From Streptomyces sp. QL37 (GTDB taxonomy: Bacteria; Actinomycetota; Actinomycetes; Streptomycetales; Streptomycetaceae): DNA of 64,000 nt. The stretch spans positions 7,755,678 to 7,819,677 of the forward strand of contig NZ_PTJS01000001.1 of the NCBI RefSeq assembly GCF_002941025.1, given 5' to 3'. Under the pieces are notes generated by a model that was not told the DNA's origin, searched no databases, and saw nothing but the letters and a program-made list of their open reading frames with translations. The first letter of the stretch is position 1, and each line of letters opens with the position of its first letter. Of the stretch, positions 43,436-51,452 are shown in pieces. The translations under genes were made by a program, and so were the position numbers.

Positions 43436-44623
43436 TCACCCGCCCGGCCGCGTGAGTCGGCGCAGCGCGCGCACCAGTGCCTCGACGCCCGTGACCGCCT
43501 TGGACCGGGGGCATCCGACGTTGAGCCGGACCCGCCCCGGGGAGCCGTACGCCGCTCCGGGCATGATGGCCACCTTCTCCACCTCGACGAGCTCGCGCTG
43601 CAGCGCGTCGTCGTCGACACCGAGCGGCCGCAGGTCGATCCAGGCGAGGTACCCCGCCTGCGGGAGCTCCCAGCCAAGCTGCGGGAATTCCCGGCGGAGG
43701 CGCTCGGCGACCATCGCGAGGTTGCCCGCGAGGTATGTACGCAGGGCGTCCAGCCAGGGCGCCCCCTCCCTGTACGCGGCGATGTGCCCGACCAGTGACA
43801 GGACGGCGGGGGAGGAGAGGCCGTCGGCCTCCTTGAGCTGCCGCAGATAGGCGTCGCGCGACGCGGGGTCGCCGATGATCCCGTAACTCCCCGTCAAGGC
43901 AGGGATGTTGAACGATTTCGACGCCGAGGTGATCACAGCCCACCGGCCCGCGCCGCCGAGACCGGACCAGGGGCGGTGGACGTGCGGCGGGTGGGCCAGG
44001 TCGCCGTGGATCTCGTCACTGACGACGGCCACACCGTGCTCCGCGCACAGCCGCGCCATCCGGTCCAGCTCGTCGGCGGACCAGACCTTCCCCGTCGGGT
44101 TGTGCGGCGAGCACAGCAGCAGCACGGCCGTGTCGGGCAACGACAGGAGCCGCTCCAGCTCCGTCCAGTCGTCGAGCGGACACTCCCGGAGCTGCCGCCC
44201 GTGGGCCGCCACGGTCTTGGGGAACGCGTCGTACATGGGGGTGTGGGCGACCACGCCGTCCCCGGGGTTCGACCACAGCCGGAGCAATTGCGACAGCTGG
44301 TAGACGACGGACGGCGCATAGACGATCGACGCCGGGTCCACGGCCGTCGCGTGCCGCGTCGCGTACCAGTGGACGATCGCGGAGAGGAAGTCGTCCTGCC
44401 GCCACCGCGAATAACCGAGCACGGCGTGGTCCAGCCGGCCGTGGAGCGCGGCCATGATCTCCGGGGCGGTCTCGAAGTCCATGTCGGAAATCGTGAAGGG
44501 CAGCAGATCCGGCACGCCGAAGCGGTCCTCGACGTAGTCCCACTGCGTGCACCAGGTGCCGTGCCGGTCCACGACGGTGTCGAAGCCGTACGGATCCCGC
44601 GCGGCGGGGGAGGGGGAAGTCAT
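43436..44623 (-). CDS. malY: PatB/MalY-type PLP aminotransferase (cystathionine beta-lyase-like)
   Basis: 395-residue fold-type I PLP enzyme of the MalY/PatB family, C-S lyases acting on cystathionine or cysteine conjugates. It begins with the family marker FDTVVDRHGTWCTQWDYVED and LLPFTISDMDFETAPEI. The substrate/PLP residues include SPHNPTGKVWS, VVSDEIHGDL and the Schiff-base lysine in TSASKSFNIPALTGSYGII (about residue 238). It starts 2 bp after the stop of the PTS permease gene, reproducing the malX-malY pairing of enteric bacteria. In E. coli MalY also inhibits MalT; no MalT homologue is visible here. Confidence 0.9.
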   Translation of the reverse strand: MTSPSPAARDPYGFDTVVDRHGTWCTQWDYVEDRFGVPDLLPFTISDMDFETAPEIMAALHGRLDHAVLGYSRWRQDDFLSAIVHWYATRHATAVDPASIVYAPSVVYQLSQLLRLWSNPGDGVVAHTPMYDAFPKTVAAHGRQLRECPLDDWTELERLLSLPDTAVLLLCSPHNPTGKVWSADELDRMARLCAEHGVAVVSDEIHGDLAHPPHVHRPWSGLGGAGRWAVITSASKSFNIPALTGSYGIIGDPASRDAYLRQLKEADGLSSPAVLSLVGHIAAYREGAPWLDALRTYLAGNLAMVAERLRREFPQLGWELPQAGYLAWIDLRPLGVDDDALQRELVEVEKVAIMPGAAYGSPGRVRLNVGCPRSKAVTGVEALVRALRRLTRPGG

Positions 44624-44625
44624 GG

Positions 44626-46227
44626 TCAGCCCACCGGGATCATGGTGGCGATGGCGTCCTTCACCGACTGGACCTGCGGCCCGATGACGACCTGCACGGT
44701 GTGGCCGTCGAGCTTGATCACACCTACGGCGCCGAGCTTCTTCAGCCGCGCCTCGTCCACCTGTGCGGCGTCCTCGACCGTCATGCGCAGGCGGGTGATG
44801 CAGTTGTCCAGGGACCGGATGTTGCCGGCGCCGCCGATCGCGTCGAGCATGGCGACGGCGTCGTACTTCCCCGCGACCAGTTCACGCGCGGGCTCCTCCG
44901 CCGCGTCCGGAGCGACGGGCTCACCGTCCTCGTCGTCCTGCTCCTCCTCGCGCCCCGGGGTCTTGAGGTCGAAGCGGTTGATCGCCCAGCGGAACAGGAA
45001 GTAGTACACGGCGAACCACACCGCCGCGATCACCGGCACCAGGTACCACTTGGTGGTCGATCCCTGGAGGACTCCGAAGACCAGCCAGTCGATGACGTTG
45101 CCGTCCGTGTTCCCGATGAAGACACCGAGCAGGGCGGCCGTGAGGAAGCCGAGCCCCACCAGGACCGCGTGGATGGCGTACAGCCACGGCGCGACGAAGA
45201 GGAACAGGAACTCCAGCGGCTCCGTGATGCCGCCGACCACGCAGGCCACCACGCCGGACACGAGCAGTGCCTTGATCTCCGGGCGCATCTTCTTGTTCGC
45301 GCAGTGGTACATCGCGAGCGCGGCGCCCGGCAGGCCGCCGAGGTAGGACGCCATCTTGCCCTGGGAGAGGAAGTGCGTGGCGTCGGTGACGGCGGCACTC
45401 GGCGCGCCCGCGCAGTCGAGGTGCGCGTAGAACATGTTCAGGGCCCCGGAGACGTTGTCCCCGCAGACGGCGCCCGAACCGCCGACGTCGGTGAACCGGA
45501 ACATGGCCACCAGGATGTGGTGCAGGCCGATGGGGCGCAGCAGCACCTCTCCCATGCCGAAGAAGAACGGCCCGAAGACACCGGTGTGCCCGATGCCGCG
45601 GCCCACCGCGGTGATCCAGCCGTTGAAGGTCGGCCACACGAGGGGGATGAGCAGACCGAGCACGCTCAGGACGAGAGCGGAGATGATCGGGACGAAGCGC
45701 AGCCCGCCGAAGAAGGCCAGTGCGTCGGGCATCCGCTGTGTACGAAAGCGCTGGTGGAGAAGGCTGACAACGATGCCAACGGCCACGGCTCCGAGGAGTC
45801 CCGTATCGATGGACTGCACACCGAGCACATCGGCTATGCCGTAGTGCTCGACGGCGGCTTCGTCCTCGAAGTCGACACCCTTCGCGGTGAGGTAGAAGTT
45901 CACCGCGAGATTCATGGCGGCGAAGCCGACGAAACCCGAGAACGCCGCCACGCCCTTGTCCTCGCGCGCGAGGCCGAGGGGAATCGCCATCGCGAAGAGG
46001 ACGGGGAGGAAGGTGAAGGCCACCAGCCCCGTGTTGGCCATCCAGGTGAAGACGAGGTGGAAGCCCTCGCCCTTCAGGAAGGGCAGATTGTCGGTGACGG
46101 CCTCGCTGGAGAGCGAGGAGCCGATGCCCAGCATGATGCCGCAGAACGCGAGCAGGGCCACGGGGAGCATGAACGTCTTGCCGAGCCCCTGGAGGAATTC
46201 CCAGAGTGCGGCCTTGGTCTTCTGCAT
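44626..46227 (-). CDS. malX: PTS EIICB permease, maltose/glucose (MalX) type
   Basis: 533-residue phosphotransferase permease. The N-terminal EIIC part (from QKTKAALWEFLQGLGKTFML) has about ten hydrophobic spans, with EVLLRPIGLHHILVAMFRF and GGITEPLEFLFLFVAPWLYA typical of the glucose/maltose class. After a charged linker (GREEEQDDEDGE) comes an EIIB domain with the phosphorylated Cys in SLDNCITRLRMTVED near residue 478. No EIIA is attached, so a separate EIIA-Crr protein is needed. The ATG at 46227 is preferred; the frame extends to 46407 without coding character. It is co-transcribed with malY. Confidence 0.92.
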   Translation of the reverse strand: MQKTKAALWEFLQGLGKTFMLPVALLAFCGIMLGIGSSLSSEAVTDNLPFLKGEGFHLVFTWMANTGLVAFTFLPVLFAMAIPLGLAREDKGVAAFSGFVGFAAMNLAVNFYLTAKGVDFEDEAAVEHYGIADVLGVQSIDTGLLGAVAVGIVVSLLHQRFRTQRMPDALAFFGGLRFVPIISALVLSVLGLLIPLVWPTFNGWITAVGRGIGHTGVFGPFFFGMGEVLLRPIGLHHILVAMFRFTDVGGSGAVCGDNVSGALNMFYAHLDCAGAPSAAVTDATHFLSQGKMASYLGGLPGAALAMYHCANKKMRPEIKALLVSGVVACVVGGITEPLEFLFLFVAPWLYAIHAVLVGLGFLTAALLGVFIGNTDGNVIDWLVFGVLQGSTTKWYLVPVIAAVWFAVYYFLFRWAINRFDLKTPGREEEQDDEDGEPVAPDAAEEPARELVAGKYDAVAMLDAIGGAGNIRSLDNCITRLRMTVEDAAQVDEARLKKLGAVGVIKLDGHTVQVVIGPQVQSVKDAIATMIPVG

Positions 46228-46620
46228 GTGTACGGAACTTTCGAGCCTGGGGGGACGGACCCGGGCGCTCGCCGTGGCGATGCGGGGACCCACGGGTGAT
46301 CGAGCGTCGGTGGATAGGGACGAGGGGCCCGGGCCGCCTTCGCGCGACGCACCTGAGGATCGCCCGGTGGGCAGCGCCAGACGGCGCCGTTCCGCCGCAC
46401 GGATCACATCACAGCGGGTCGGCGACTGTCCATGGAGGCCGGAGCGCCGACGCGGAGCACCGACCGGGAGTGAACCGGCTGTCGCACGCCGTGACGTACG
46501 CCACCTGTCCGGATCAGCATCGGGTGTTTGCCGAGGCGTCGGTGGGTAAGGGGCTCATTGGCCGCCGGAGCCGACAATCCGGTGGATAGTGTGTGAAAAC
46601 CAGTTGATCCAGGAGGTTCG
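46228..46620. other. Divergent gap between malX and the bL37 gene
   Basis: About 390 bp without a supportable gene; the open frames here are upstream extensions or shadows. No perfect operator palindrome, DasR-type site or malI-like gene is visible next to malX. Promoters for both directions must lie here, but I cannot place them securely. Confidence 0.4.
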
Positions 46621-46698
46621 ATGTCCTCGAAGCGACGTCGCAAGAAGAAGGCCCGCCGCAAGAACGGCGCGAACCACGGCAGCCGTCCGCAGAGCTGA
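46621..46698 (+). CDS. Tiny ribosomal protein, bL37-like
   Basis: 25-residue, extremely basic peptide (SSKRRRKKKARRKNG then ANHGSRPQS) preceded by a perfect AGGAGG four bases before the ATG and followed by a strong terminator. The pattern KRxRKKxxRKxxxANHGxRP matches the small bL37 protein described in mycobacterial 70S ribosomes, which sits in the large subunit. It is too short for ordinary gene finders. Strand, ribosome site, length and motif all agree; assignment is from memory of the mycobacterial sequence. Confidence 0.75.
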   Translation: MSSKRRRKKKARRKNGANHGSRPQS

Positions 46699-46714
46699 GG
46701 ACGCGCCGACATGA

Positions 46715-46742
46715 CCGGGGGGTGGCATGTGCCACCCCCCGG
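46715..46742 (+). terminator. Terminator of the bL37 gene
   Basis: CCGGGGGGTGGCA (46715-46727) pairs perfectly over 13 bp with TGCCACCCCCCGG (46730-46742), two-base loop TG. Very stable hairpin 17 bp after the stop. Confidence 0.85.
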
Positions 46743-47115
46743 ACGCGTTCCTGACGGTGTGTCCCGGTCGGGCCGTGCGGTCCGGGAGTTCCGGCGATCC
46801 TGGGCGCCGATGATGCGGCTGGACGCCGTGCCGTGGCCGGTCTGACGCACGACCCTGCTTCCTGGAGTGGTCCTGGCGACGGGTGAGGCAGGCCCGGGCC
46901 TTGAGGGTGTCGGGGTAACGCCACCGCGTCATGCGCCTTCGATGTCCAGGCGCTCCGCCGACCGGAGTGGAACCGGCGCCAGGGTCCGACAGCGGAGTCG
47001 GATGACGTGCACCGGCCTCGTCGTTGTCCGCGGGGTTCTCCGGTCCGGGCCGCGTGCCGGCGGCGACTCGTGCGGCCCTGATGCCGTATCACCGGGCAAG
47101 CCCCCGGGGCCGAGG
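46743..47115. other. Gene-free stretch
   Basis: About 370 bp between the bL37 terminator and the DUF2470 stop. Long open frames cross it on both strands but are Arg/Pro-rich shadows without ribosome sites. I see nothing else in it. Confidence 0.4.
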
Positions 47116-47823
47116 TCAGGTGAGCAGTTGGTTCCGGTGGGACGCGCGACGGGCGGCCGCCAGCAGCGCGTGGATCTGAGGACCGGCCTGGTCGAGCCGG
47201 GTCACGGCTTTGGCGAACGGCAGGCGCACGTCGCGGTGGGCGCCCGGGTACTCCAGGCGCAGCGTCACGCCGTAACGGTCCATCGCCAGCGGGAGGACGC
47301 GCGTCGCGCCCTTCTCCGGCTGCGGCTGAACGAGGCGCAGCAGCAGCGGGACGAGTTCGCCGTGATCGTCCACGAGGTGGGTCAGCATCGCCGCCTCGCT
47401 CGTGGCGATCGGATCGGGGTCGGTCTCCTGCAGCGTGTCGAGCGTGACGAAGGTGCGGCCCCTGTGGTCCTCGAAGACCGCCTGGCCGAACTCCATGCAG
47501 GTGCTCTCCGCGGCGTCCGTGCTGTACGGCGCCGCCAGCAGGCCGGTCACCGTGACACGGGCGCGCATGCGGTCCCGTACGGGCGTGGGCGCGATGTCGG
47601 TGAACTCCAGCCGGACGGGGACCCGTGGCCCCGGCTGGGGGGAGCCCGCATCCGACGGTTCGTGCAGGTGGATGTGGCCCATCGCGGCCGTGCCGTCGAG
47701 GCGGTGCACCTCGACCGGGTCGAGCCCGTCGCTCACCACCGTCATCGAATGGGCCGCGGTCAGGATGGACAGCACACGTTCGGCGGGGGTGGGCCGGGTC
47801 ACGCGGGAGTTGAAAGGACGCAT
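47116..47823 (-). CDS. DUF2470-containing protein, probably iron-regulated
   Basis: 235-residue cytoplasmic protein. The ATG at 47823 has GGAG seven bases upstream. The N-terminal half begins TPAERVLSILTAAHSMTVVS, and the C-terminal half is the DUF2470 domain (SEAAMLTHLVDDHGELVPLL, AMDRYGVTLRLEYPGAHRDV, RLPFAKAVTRLDQAGPQIHA). DUF2470 is found beside FMN-binding split barrels and in HugZ-type heme-utilisation proteins, where it helps handle heme. A near-consensus iron box lies 46 bp upstream, so expression should rise in iron shortage. It could take part in heme or siderophore metabolism; activity unproven. Confidence 0.85.
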   Translation of the reverse strand: MRPFNSRVTRPTPAERVLSILTAAHSMTVVSDGLDPVEVHRLDGTAAMGHIHLHEPSDAGSPQPGPRVPVRLEFTDIAPTPVRDRMRARVTVTGLLAAPYSTDAAESTCMEFGQAVFEDHRGRTFVTLDTLQETDPDPIATSEAAMLTHLVDDHGELVPLLLRLVQPQPEKGATRVLPLAMDRYGVTLRLEYPGAHRDVRLPFAKAVTRLDQAGPQIHALLAAARRASHRNQLLT

Positions 47824-47868
47824 CCAAGTTCTCCAGAGGAGCGGGCGGGGAGACCTCATTGCAGTTAC

Positions 47869-47887
47869 TTAGGTATGCCTAACCTAA
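47869..47887. promoter_or_regulatory. DmdR/IdeR-type iron box
   Basis: TTAGGTATGCCTAACCTAA matches the 19-bp DtxR/IdeR/DmdR consensus (TTAGGTTAGGCTAACCTAA) at 16 positions. It lies 46 bp upstream of the DUF2470 start, where a repressor-Fe(II) complex would block transcription. Confidence 0.8.
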
Positions 47888-48066
47888 CCCATGTTCCAAG
47901 GTTCGGGTAGCGGCACCGCGCCCGCGATCGTGACCGGAAGGCGACGCCGGCGCCGGTCCACTTGCCGGAGCCGGCGTGCGGGGGAAGCGCCGCTTCCCGG
48001 GCGTTCTCGCCCGCGGTGGCCACCTGGCGCTGCCGTGGTGCGGCTGACCCGACGGTTGTGGGGCGG

Positions 48067-49221
48067 TCAGTGGGCCGGGTCCAGGAGAGGTCCGAACGCG
48101 GTGGGCAGCCTCTTCCACGCCTCCCGGCCCGCGTCATACTCGGCTTCGCTGAGCAGGCAGGAGTCGAGCAGCGCGGTGAGGCCGTCGCGGTCCAGGCCGG
48201 GGGAGACGAACACGAGGTGCTGGCAGCGGTCGCCGAGGACGGGATGCCAGTCGAGTGCGGCGGCTGCGCGGCGGAACGGAGGGATCAGGTCCCAGGCGGC
48301 CTCCGGCAGGGAGGCGAGCCAGGGGCCGGTGTTCTCGACGCGGAGCGCGCCGCCCGCCGCGTCCCATGACAGCAGGGTGTCCGGGCGGTCCGCGAGCCAG
48401 AAGCGGCCGCGGCTGCGGGCGGCGGCGCAGCTCAGGTCCTCCAGCGCCTCGAACAGGCGCTCGGGATGGAAGGGGCGGTGTCCGCGCCAGACCAGCGTGG
48501 CGACGCCGGCCTCCTCCGCTTCCTGGGGGAGGAGGGCGCACGAGGGGTGCTGGGCGGCGCCCGCTGTCTCCACGTCGAAGCCCGCGAGCGCCAGTTGCGC
48601 CAGCGCGTCCGAAGCTGCCGGGACCTGTGGCGCTGTCGGGTGCAACTGTCCGATGAGTGCCAGGTCCTGGGCGTCCGCCCTCTGGCTGTCGACGAGGGCG
48701 ATGACGGACGCGTACTCCAACTGCCGGGCCCAGGTGTCGCCGACGGTACGCTGATCGGCCGGCGCCGCTGCCAGTCCCGCCTCCGCCAGGTCGTCTCCGT
48801 TCGTCAGGCAGGGCAGGGCCAGGGCGGGATCGACCGCGGTGATCACACCGGTCACCTCGGCCCACCCCCGCCCGTGCGCGGCGATGACCTCTGCCATCCC
48901 CTTCGGCTCGACGGAGTCCCAGAGTTCGACGACGGCGAGCCCGGTCGCCCCTGCCGCTACGCTCTCCAGCTCGGGGAGCAGGTCCTCCCTCAGCGCGCAG
49001 CAGGCGCAGTCGTTCACGAGGGGGGCCTCCCCGTGCGACAGCTCGCCGGAGGCGTCACGGACCGTGCGGCGGACGGTTCCCCGGTCCGCGGTGCTGAGAT
49101 CGTGGTGGAGCGCGACACTTCCGGGCACCGTGCAGAGCAGCCGTTCCACCACTTCGCGGCGGGCGTCCGAGTGCAGCCCGGCGACGAGGACCACGGGCAG
49201 CCTGTGGCCGTCCGTCATCAT
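48067..49221 (-). CDS. COG0523-family (CobW-like) metal protein with degenerate P-loop
   Basis: 384 residues, coupled to bL31 (ATGA overlap). It belongs to the COG0523 family, GTPases that traffic zinc or other metals. The start [20 protein letters not shown] occupies the P-loop position, but the GxxxxGK[ST] residues are absent. The metal-binding cysteine motif is kept as [15 protein letters not shown] near residue 70, and the CobW C-terminal region appears as [15 protein letters not shown] and [18 protein letters not shown]. Encoded with zinc-free ribosomal proteins behind a Zur-like box, it presumably acts as a zinc metallochaperone when zinc is scarce. Whether it still binds GTP is doubtful. 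Confidence 0.85.
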   Translation of the reverse strand: MMTDGHRLPVVLVAGLHSDARREVVERLLCTVPGSVALHHDLSTADRGTVRRTVRDASGELSHGEAPLVNDCACCALREDLLPELESVAAGATGLAVVELWDSVEPKGMAEVIAAHGRGWAEVTGVITAVDPALALPCLTNGDDLAEAGLAAAPADQRTVGDTWARQLEYASVIALVDSQRADAQDLALIGQLHPTAPQVPAASDALAQLALAGFDVETAGAAQHPSCALLPQEAEEAGVATLVWRGHRPFHPERLFEALEDLSCAAARSRGRFWLADRPDTLLSWDAAGGALRVENTGPWLASLPEAAWDLIPPFRRAAAALDWHPVLGDRCQHLVFVSPGLDRDGLTALLDSCLLSEAEYDAGREAWKRLPTAFGPLLDPAH

Positions 49222-49472
49222 CGGTCCTCCCGGCTGCCGTAGCGGCGTTCGAACCGCTCCACGCGTCCGGCCGTGTCCAGGACGCGTGCGGTGCCGGTGT
49301 AGAACGGGTGGCTCGCCGAGGAGATCTCGACGTCGACGACCGGGTAGGTGCGGCCGTCCTCCCACTCGACGGTGTGCTCGGCGGTCAGGGTGGAGCGCGT
49401 GAGGAAGGCGTAACCGGCCGCCTTGTCGCGGAACACGACGGGGCCGTACGCGGGGTGGATGCCCGGCTTCAT
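49218..49472 (-). CDS. rpmE2: 50S ribosomal protein bL31, zinc-independent type B
   Basis: 84-residue L31 paralogue: [20 protein letters not shown], then [20 protein letters not shown]. It has no cysteines, so it is the C-minus form that replaces the zinc-binding L31 when zinc is limiting and frees zinc from ribosomes. The gene is 45 bp downstream of bL33 and its stop overlaps the COG0523 gene, giving a bL33-bL31-COG0523 operon. Confidence 0.95.
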   Translation of the reverse strand: MKPGIHPAYGPVVFRDKAAGYAFLTRSTLTAEHTVEWEDGRTYPVVDVEISSASHPFYTGTARVLDTAGRVERFERRYGSREDR

Positions 49473-49517
49473 GGTGAGGTCCTCCGGATCGGGATGGCGT
49501 GCGGGGGGAGCGCGCGG

Positions 49518-49682
49518 TCAGCGGTCTTCGCGGAAGTCGACATGGCGGCGTACGACCGGGTCGAACTTGCGCAGTACCAGGCGGTCGGGGTCGTTCCGCC
49601 TGTTCTTGCGGGTGACGTAGGTGTAGCCCGTTCCTGCTGTGGAGCGGAGCTTGATGATCGGGCGTAGTTCGTTGCGGGCCAT
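49518..49682 (-). CDS. rpmG: 50S ribosomal protein bL33, cysteine-free form
   Basis: 54 residues: [20 protein letters not shown], then [20 protein letters not shown]. The CxxC pairs of the zinc form are absent. The ATG at 49682 has no Shine-Dalgarno; instead TATAGT ends six bases upstream with TTGAAA 16 bp before it, a leaderless promoter overlapped by the Zur-like box. First gene of the minus-strand arm of the zinc divergon. Confidence 0.95.
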   Translation of the reverse strand: MARNELRPIIKLRSTAGTGYTYVTRKNRRNDPDRLVLRKFDPVVRRHVDFREDR

Positions 49683-49694
49683 GGCGCTACTATA

Positions 49695-49715
49695 TGGCAA
49701 TGGTTTCCATTTTCA
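49695..49715. promoter_or_regulatory. Zur box of the zinc-starvation divergon
   Basis: The plus strand reads TGGCAATGGTTTCCA followed by TTTTCA; the minus strand starts TGAAAATGGAAACCA, close to the Streptomyces Zur consensus TGAAAATGATTTTCA. It lies between the leaderless bL33 start and the bL28 gene and covers the bL33 promoter, so one repressor site can control both arms. Confidence 0.75.
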
Positions 49716-49752
49716 ATACGGGGGCCGAAGTCGACGAGAGGCAGGTAGTCCC

Positions 49753-49989
49753 ATGTCCGCCCACTGCCAACTGACCGGCTCCCGGCCGGGATTCGGCAAC
49801 AAGATCTCCCATTCGCACCGGCGCACCTCGCGCCGGTTCGCCCCCAATGTCCAGCGCAAGCGCTACTGGTTGCCGAGCGAGCGGCGGTACGTGCGGCTGA
49901 CGCTCGCCGCCAAGGCGATCAAGACCGTCGACGCGATCGGCATCGAGGCCGCGGTGGCCCGCATCAGGGCGCGAGGTGGCAAGGTCTGA
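49753..49989 (+). CDS. rpmB: 50S ribosomal protein bL28, zinc-independent form
   Basis: 78-residue L28: [20 protein letters not shown], then [20 protein letters not shown]. Only one cysteine remains, so the zinc-binding pairs of the C-plus paralogue are lost. AGGCAGG precedes the ATG. Its stop overlaps the uS14 start (TGATG). Divergent from bL33 across the Zur-like box. Confidence 0.95.
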   Translation: MSAHCQLTGSRPGFGNKISHSHRRTSRRFAPNVQRKRYWLPSERRYVRLTLAAKAIKTVDAIGIEAAVARIRARGGKV

Positions 49990-50294
49990 TGGCGAAGAAG
50001 AGCAAGATCGCGCAGAACGAGAAGCGCAGGGCGACCGTCGAGCGCCATGCGGCCCGTCGGGCCGAGTTGAAAGAGATCATCCGTGACCCGGGGGTGCCGG
50101 AGGCGGCCCGGAGGGCGGCCGTCGGGGAACTGCGGCGACAGCCGCGTGACGCCAGTGCCACGCGCGTCCGCAACAGGGACAGCGTGGACGGACGGCCCCG
50201 TGGGTACCTGCGGAAGTTCGGGCTGTCCCGGGTCCGGATGCGGGAGCAGGCGCATGCCGGATTTCTGCCGGGAGTGACCAAGTCGTCGTGGTGA
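49989..50294 (+). CDS. rpsN: 30S ribosomal protein uS14, zinc-independent form
   Basis: 101-residue S14 of the long, cysteine-free type: [20 protein letters not shown], then [20 protein letters not shown] and the conserved C-terminal [20 protein letters not shown]. Zinc-type S14 proteins are about 61 residues with a CxxC finger; this form replaces them in zinc shortage. Coupled to bL28 by a one-base overlap and ended by a strong hairpin. Confidence 0.95.
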   Translation: MAKKSKIAQNEKRRATVERHAARRAELKEIIRDPGVPEAARRAAVGELRRQPRDASATRVRNRDSVDGRPRGYLRKFGLSRVRMREQAHAGFLPGVTKSSW

Positions 50295-50309
50295 CGCCTG
50301 CCCCCTGAC

Positions 50310-50342
50310 CCGTGGCGGGTGGCGCCGTGCCACCCGCCACGG
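50310..50342. terminator. Bidirectional terminator hairpin
   Basis: CCGTGGCGGGTGGC (50310-50323) pairs perfectly over 14 bp with 50329-50342, loop GCCGT, between convergent uS14 and glycosidase-like genes. Confidence 0.85.
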
Positions 50343-50346
50343 ACGC

Positions 50347-51396
50347 CTACTTCGCGGCGGGAGCGGCGGAGGACGCGGCGAGGGTCTTGTAGTGGCCCGC
50401 GAGCGCGTGGAACGCTTCCTTCGGTTCCCAGCGCATGTCGGGGTAGGAGCGTGAGGACGCGGGGATGCCGTGGTCCTCGTCGAGCAGCTTGACGATGCTG
50501 TAGGAGGCCATGTCCAGGTCCGGGCCGCCGTCCGGTCGGTGGGTCGCGCGGCCGTCGGTGAAACTGAACCAGAAGACGGCGTCGACACCCTCCTCCTCGA
50601 AGACGGGCATGAGGTCGTCCATGTACCGGACCTGCTCGCCTTCGTCGCGCACCAGGTCGGACTTGAGCGTGACGCCGTCCGGCTCCATGGCCACGTACCA
50701 TCCGGCGCCGCCGTAGTCGCCGGCTCCGCGGAAGGTGCAGCAGCCGACCTCCAGGACTGCCACCGGTTTGCCGTGGGCGAACTCCCGGCGCAGGTCGTCG
50801 CGGTAGGTGGCGGCGTTGCGCAGGCCGCGGAAAGCGTCGAGGCCGACGATGTCGAACGGGCTCCAGTCCACGCCGTCCAGGGGGTTGGAGGCGTAGGTGA
50901 CAGGGCCGCCGAAGACGGGTCGCACGGCGTCGACGACCTCGCCGAGGAAGGCGTTGACACGGTCGGGGATGCCCTGGAGGGCGGACTCCCGGTCGGGGCC
51001 GGCGAGGACCGGGATGCGCGCCGCGAAGGTGTCGCCGGGCAGGTACCCCCGGGCGAACAGGCTCAGCTCGCAGCCCGTGACGAGGATGACGTCCGCGCCG
51101 TCGAGACGCAGCCGTTCGGCCCGCTCGGCGCAGTCGGCGAAGTACGGCAGCATCTGCTCGTCCGTCATCTCGCAGGGGAACGGCGAGTACCAGACCTGGA
51201 GCCCCGCGGCCGCCGCGCACCGTGCCGCCACGTCGATGCGGTCGGGGTCGTCACCGATGACACGGATCGCGTTGCAGTGCAGGTCCTCGCTGATGACGCG
51301 TATCTCCCGTTCGACGACGCGAGGGTCGAAGGACGGCCTGGAGTGTTTGCCGAGGACGTGCATGCCGGTGTCGTAGTGGATGCCTCTGCCGCGCAT
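50347..51396 (-). CDS. Glycoside-hydrolase-like TIM-barrel protein
   Basis: 349-residue cytoplasmic protein with the layout of a (beta/alpha)8 glycosidase: IHYDTGMHVLGKHSRPSFDP, LHCNAIRVIGDDPDRIDVAA, DVILVTGCELSLFARGYLPG, FDIVGLDAFRGLRNAATYRD, KPVAVLEVGCCTFRGAGDYG and VFWFSFTDGRATHRPDGG. The Glu in VTGCELS and the Glu in VLEVGCC occupy the places of acid/base and nucleophile in clan A enzymes. The ATG at 51396 has CGGAGG upstream. It is divergent from a TetR regulator across a long palindrome, so it is probably that regulator's target. I cannot name a family or substrate. Confidence 0.8.
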   Translation of the reverse strand: MRGRGIHYDTGMHVLGKHSRPSFDPRVVEREIRVISEDLHCNAIRVIGDDPDRIDVAARCAAAAGLQVWYSPFPCEMTDEQMLPYFADCAERAERLRLDGADVILVTGCELSLFARGYLPGDTFAARIPVLAGPDRESALQGIPDRVNAFLGEVVDAVRPVFGGPVTYASNPLDGVDWSPFDIVGLDAFRGLRNAATYRDDLRREFAHGKPVAVLEVGCCTFRGAGDYGGAGWYVAMEPDGVTLKSDLVRDEGEQVRYMDDLMPVFEEEGVDAVFWFSFTDGRATHRPDGGPDLDMASYSIVKLLDEDHGIPASSRSYPDMRWEPKEAFHALAGHYKTLAASSAAPAAK

Positions 51397-51420
51397 TCCA
51401 AGCCTCCGATAAGAGTCGCT

Positions 51421-51449
51421 GTGTATCTTATGGCTGGCTTAAGATACAC
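51421..51449. promoter_or_regulatory. TetR operator in divergent promoter
   Basis: GTGTATCTTA (51421-51430) and TAAGATACAC (51440-51449) are perfect 10-bp inverted arms with a 9-bp spacer, centred between the two divergent genes. The right arm contains TAAGAT, a -10-like box seven bases before the TetR GTG, so binding should repress both directions. Confidence 0.8.
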
Positions 51450-51452
51450 GAC

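Noticed and set aside
46514..47827. Long minus-strand frame over the bL37 and DUF2470 region
   Set aside because: Out of frame with the DUF2470 gene, Arg/Pro/Ser-rich, no ribosome site; considered as a transposase relic but no transposase motif found.
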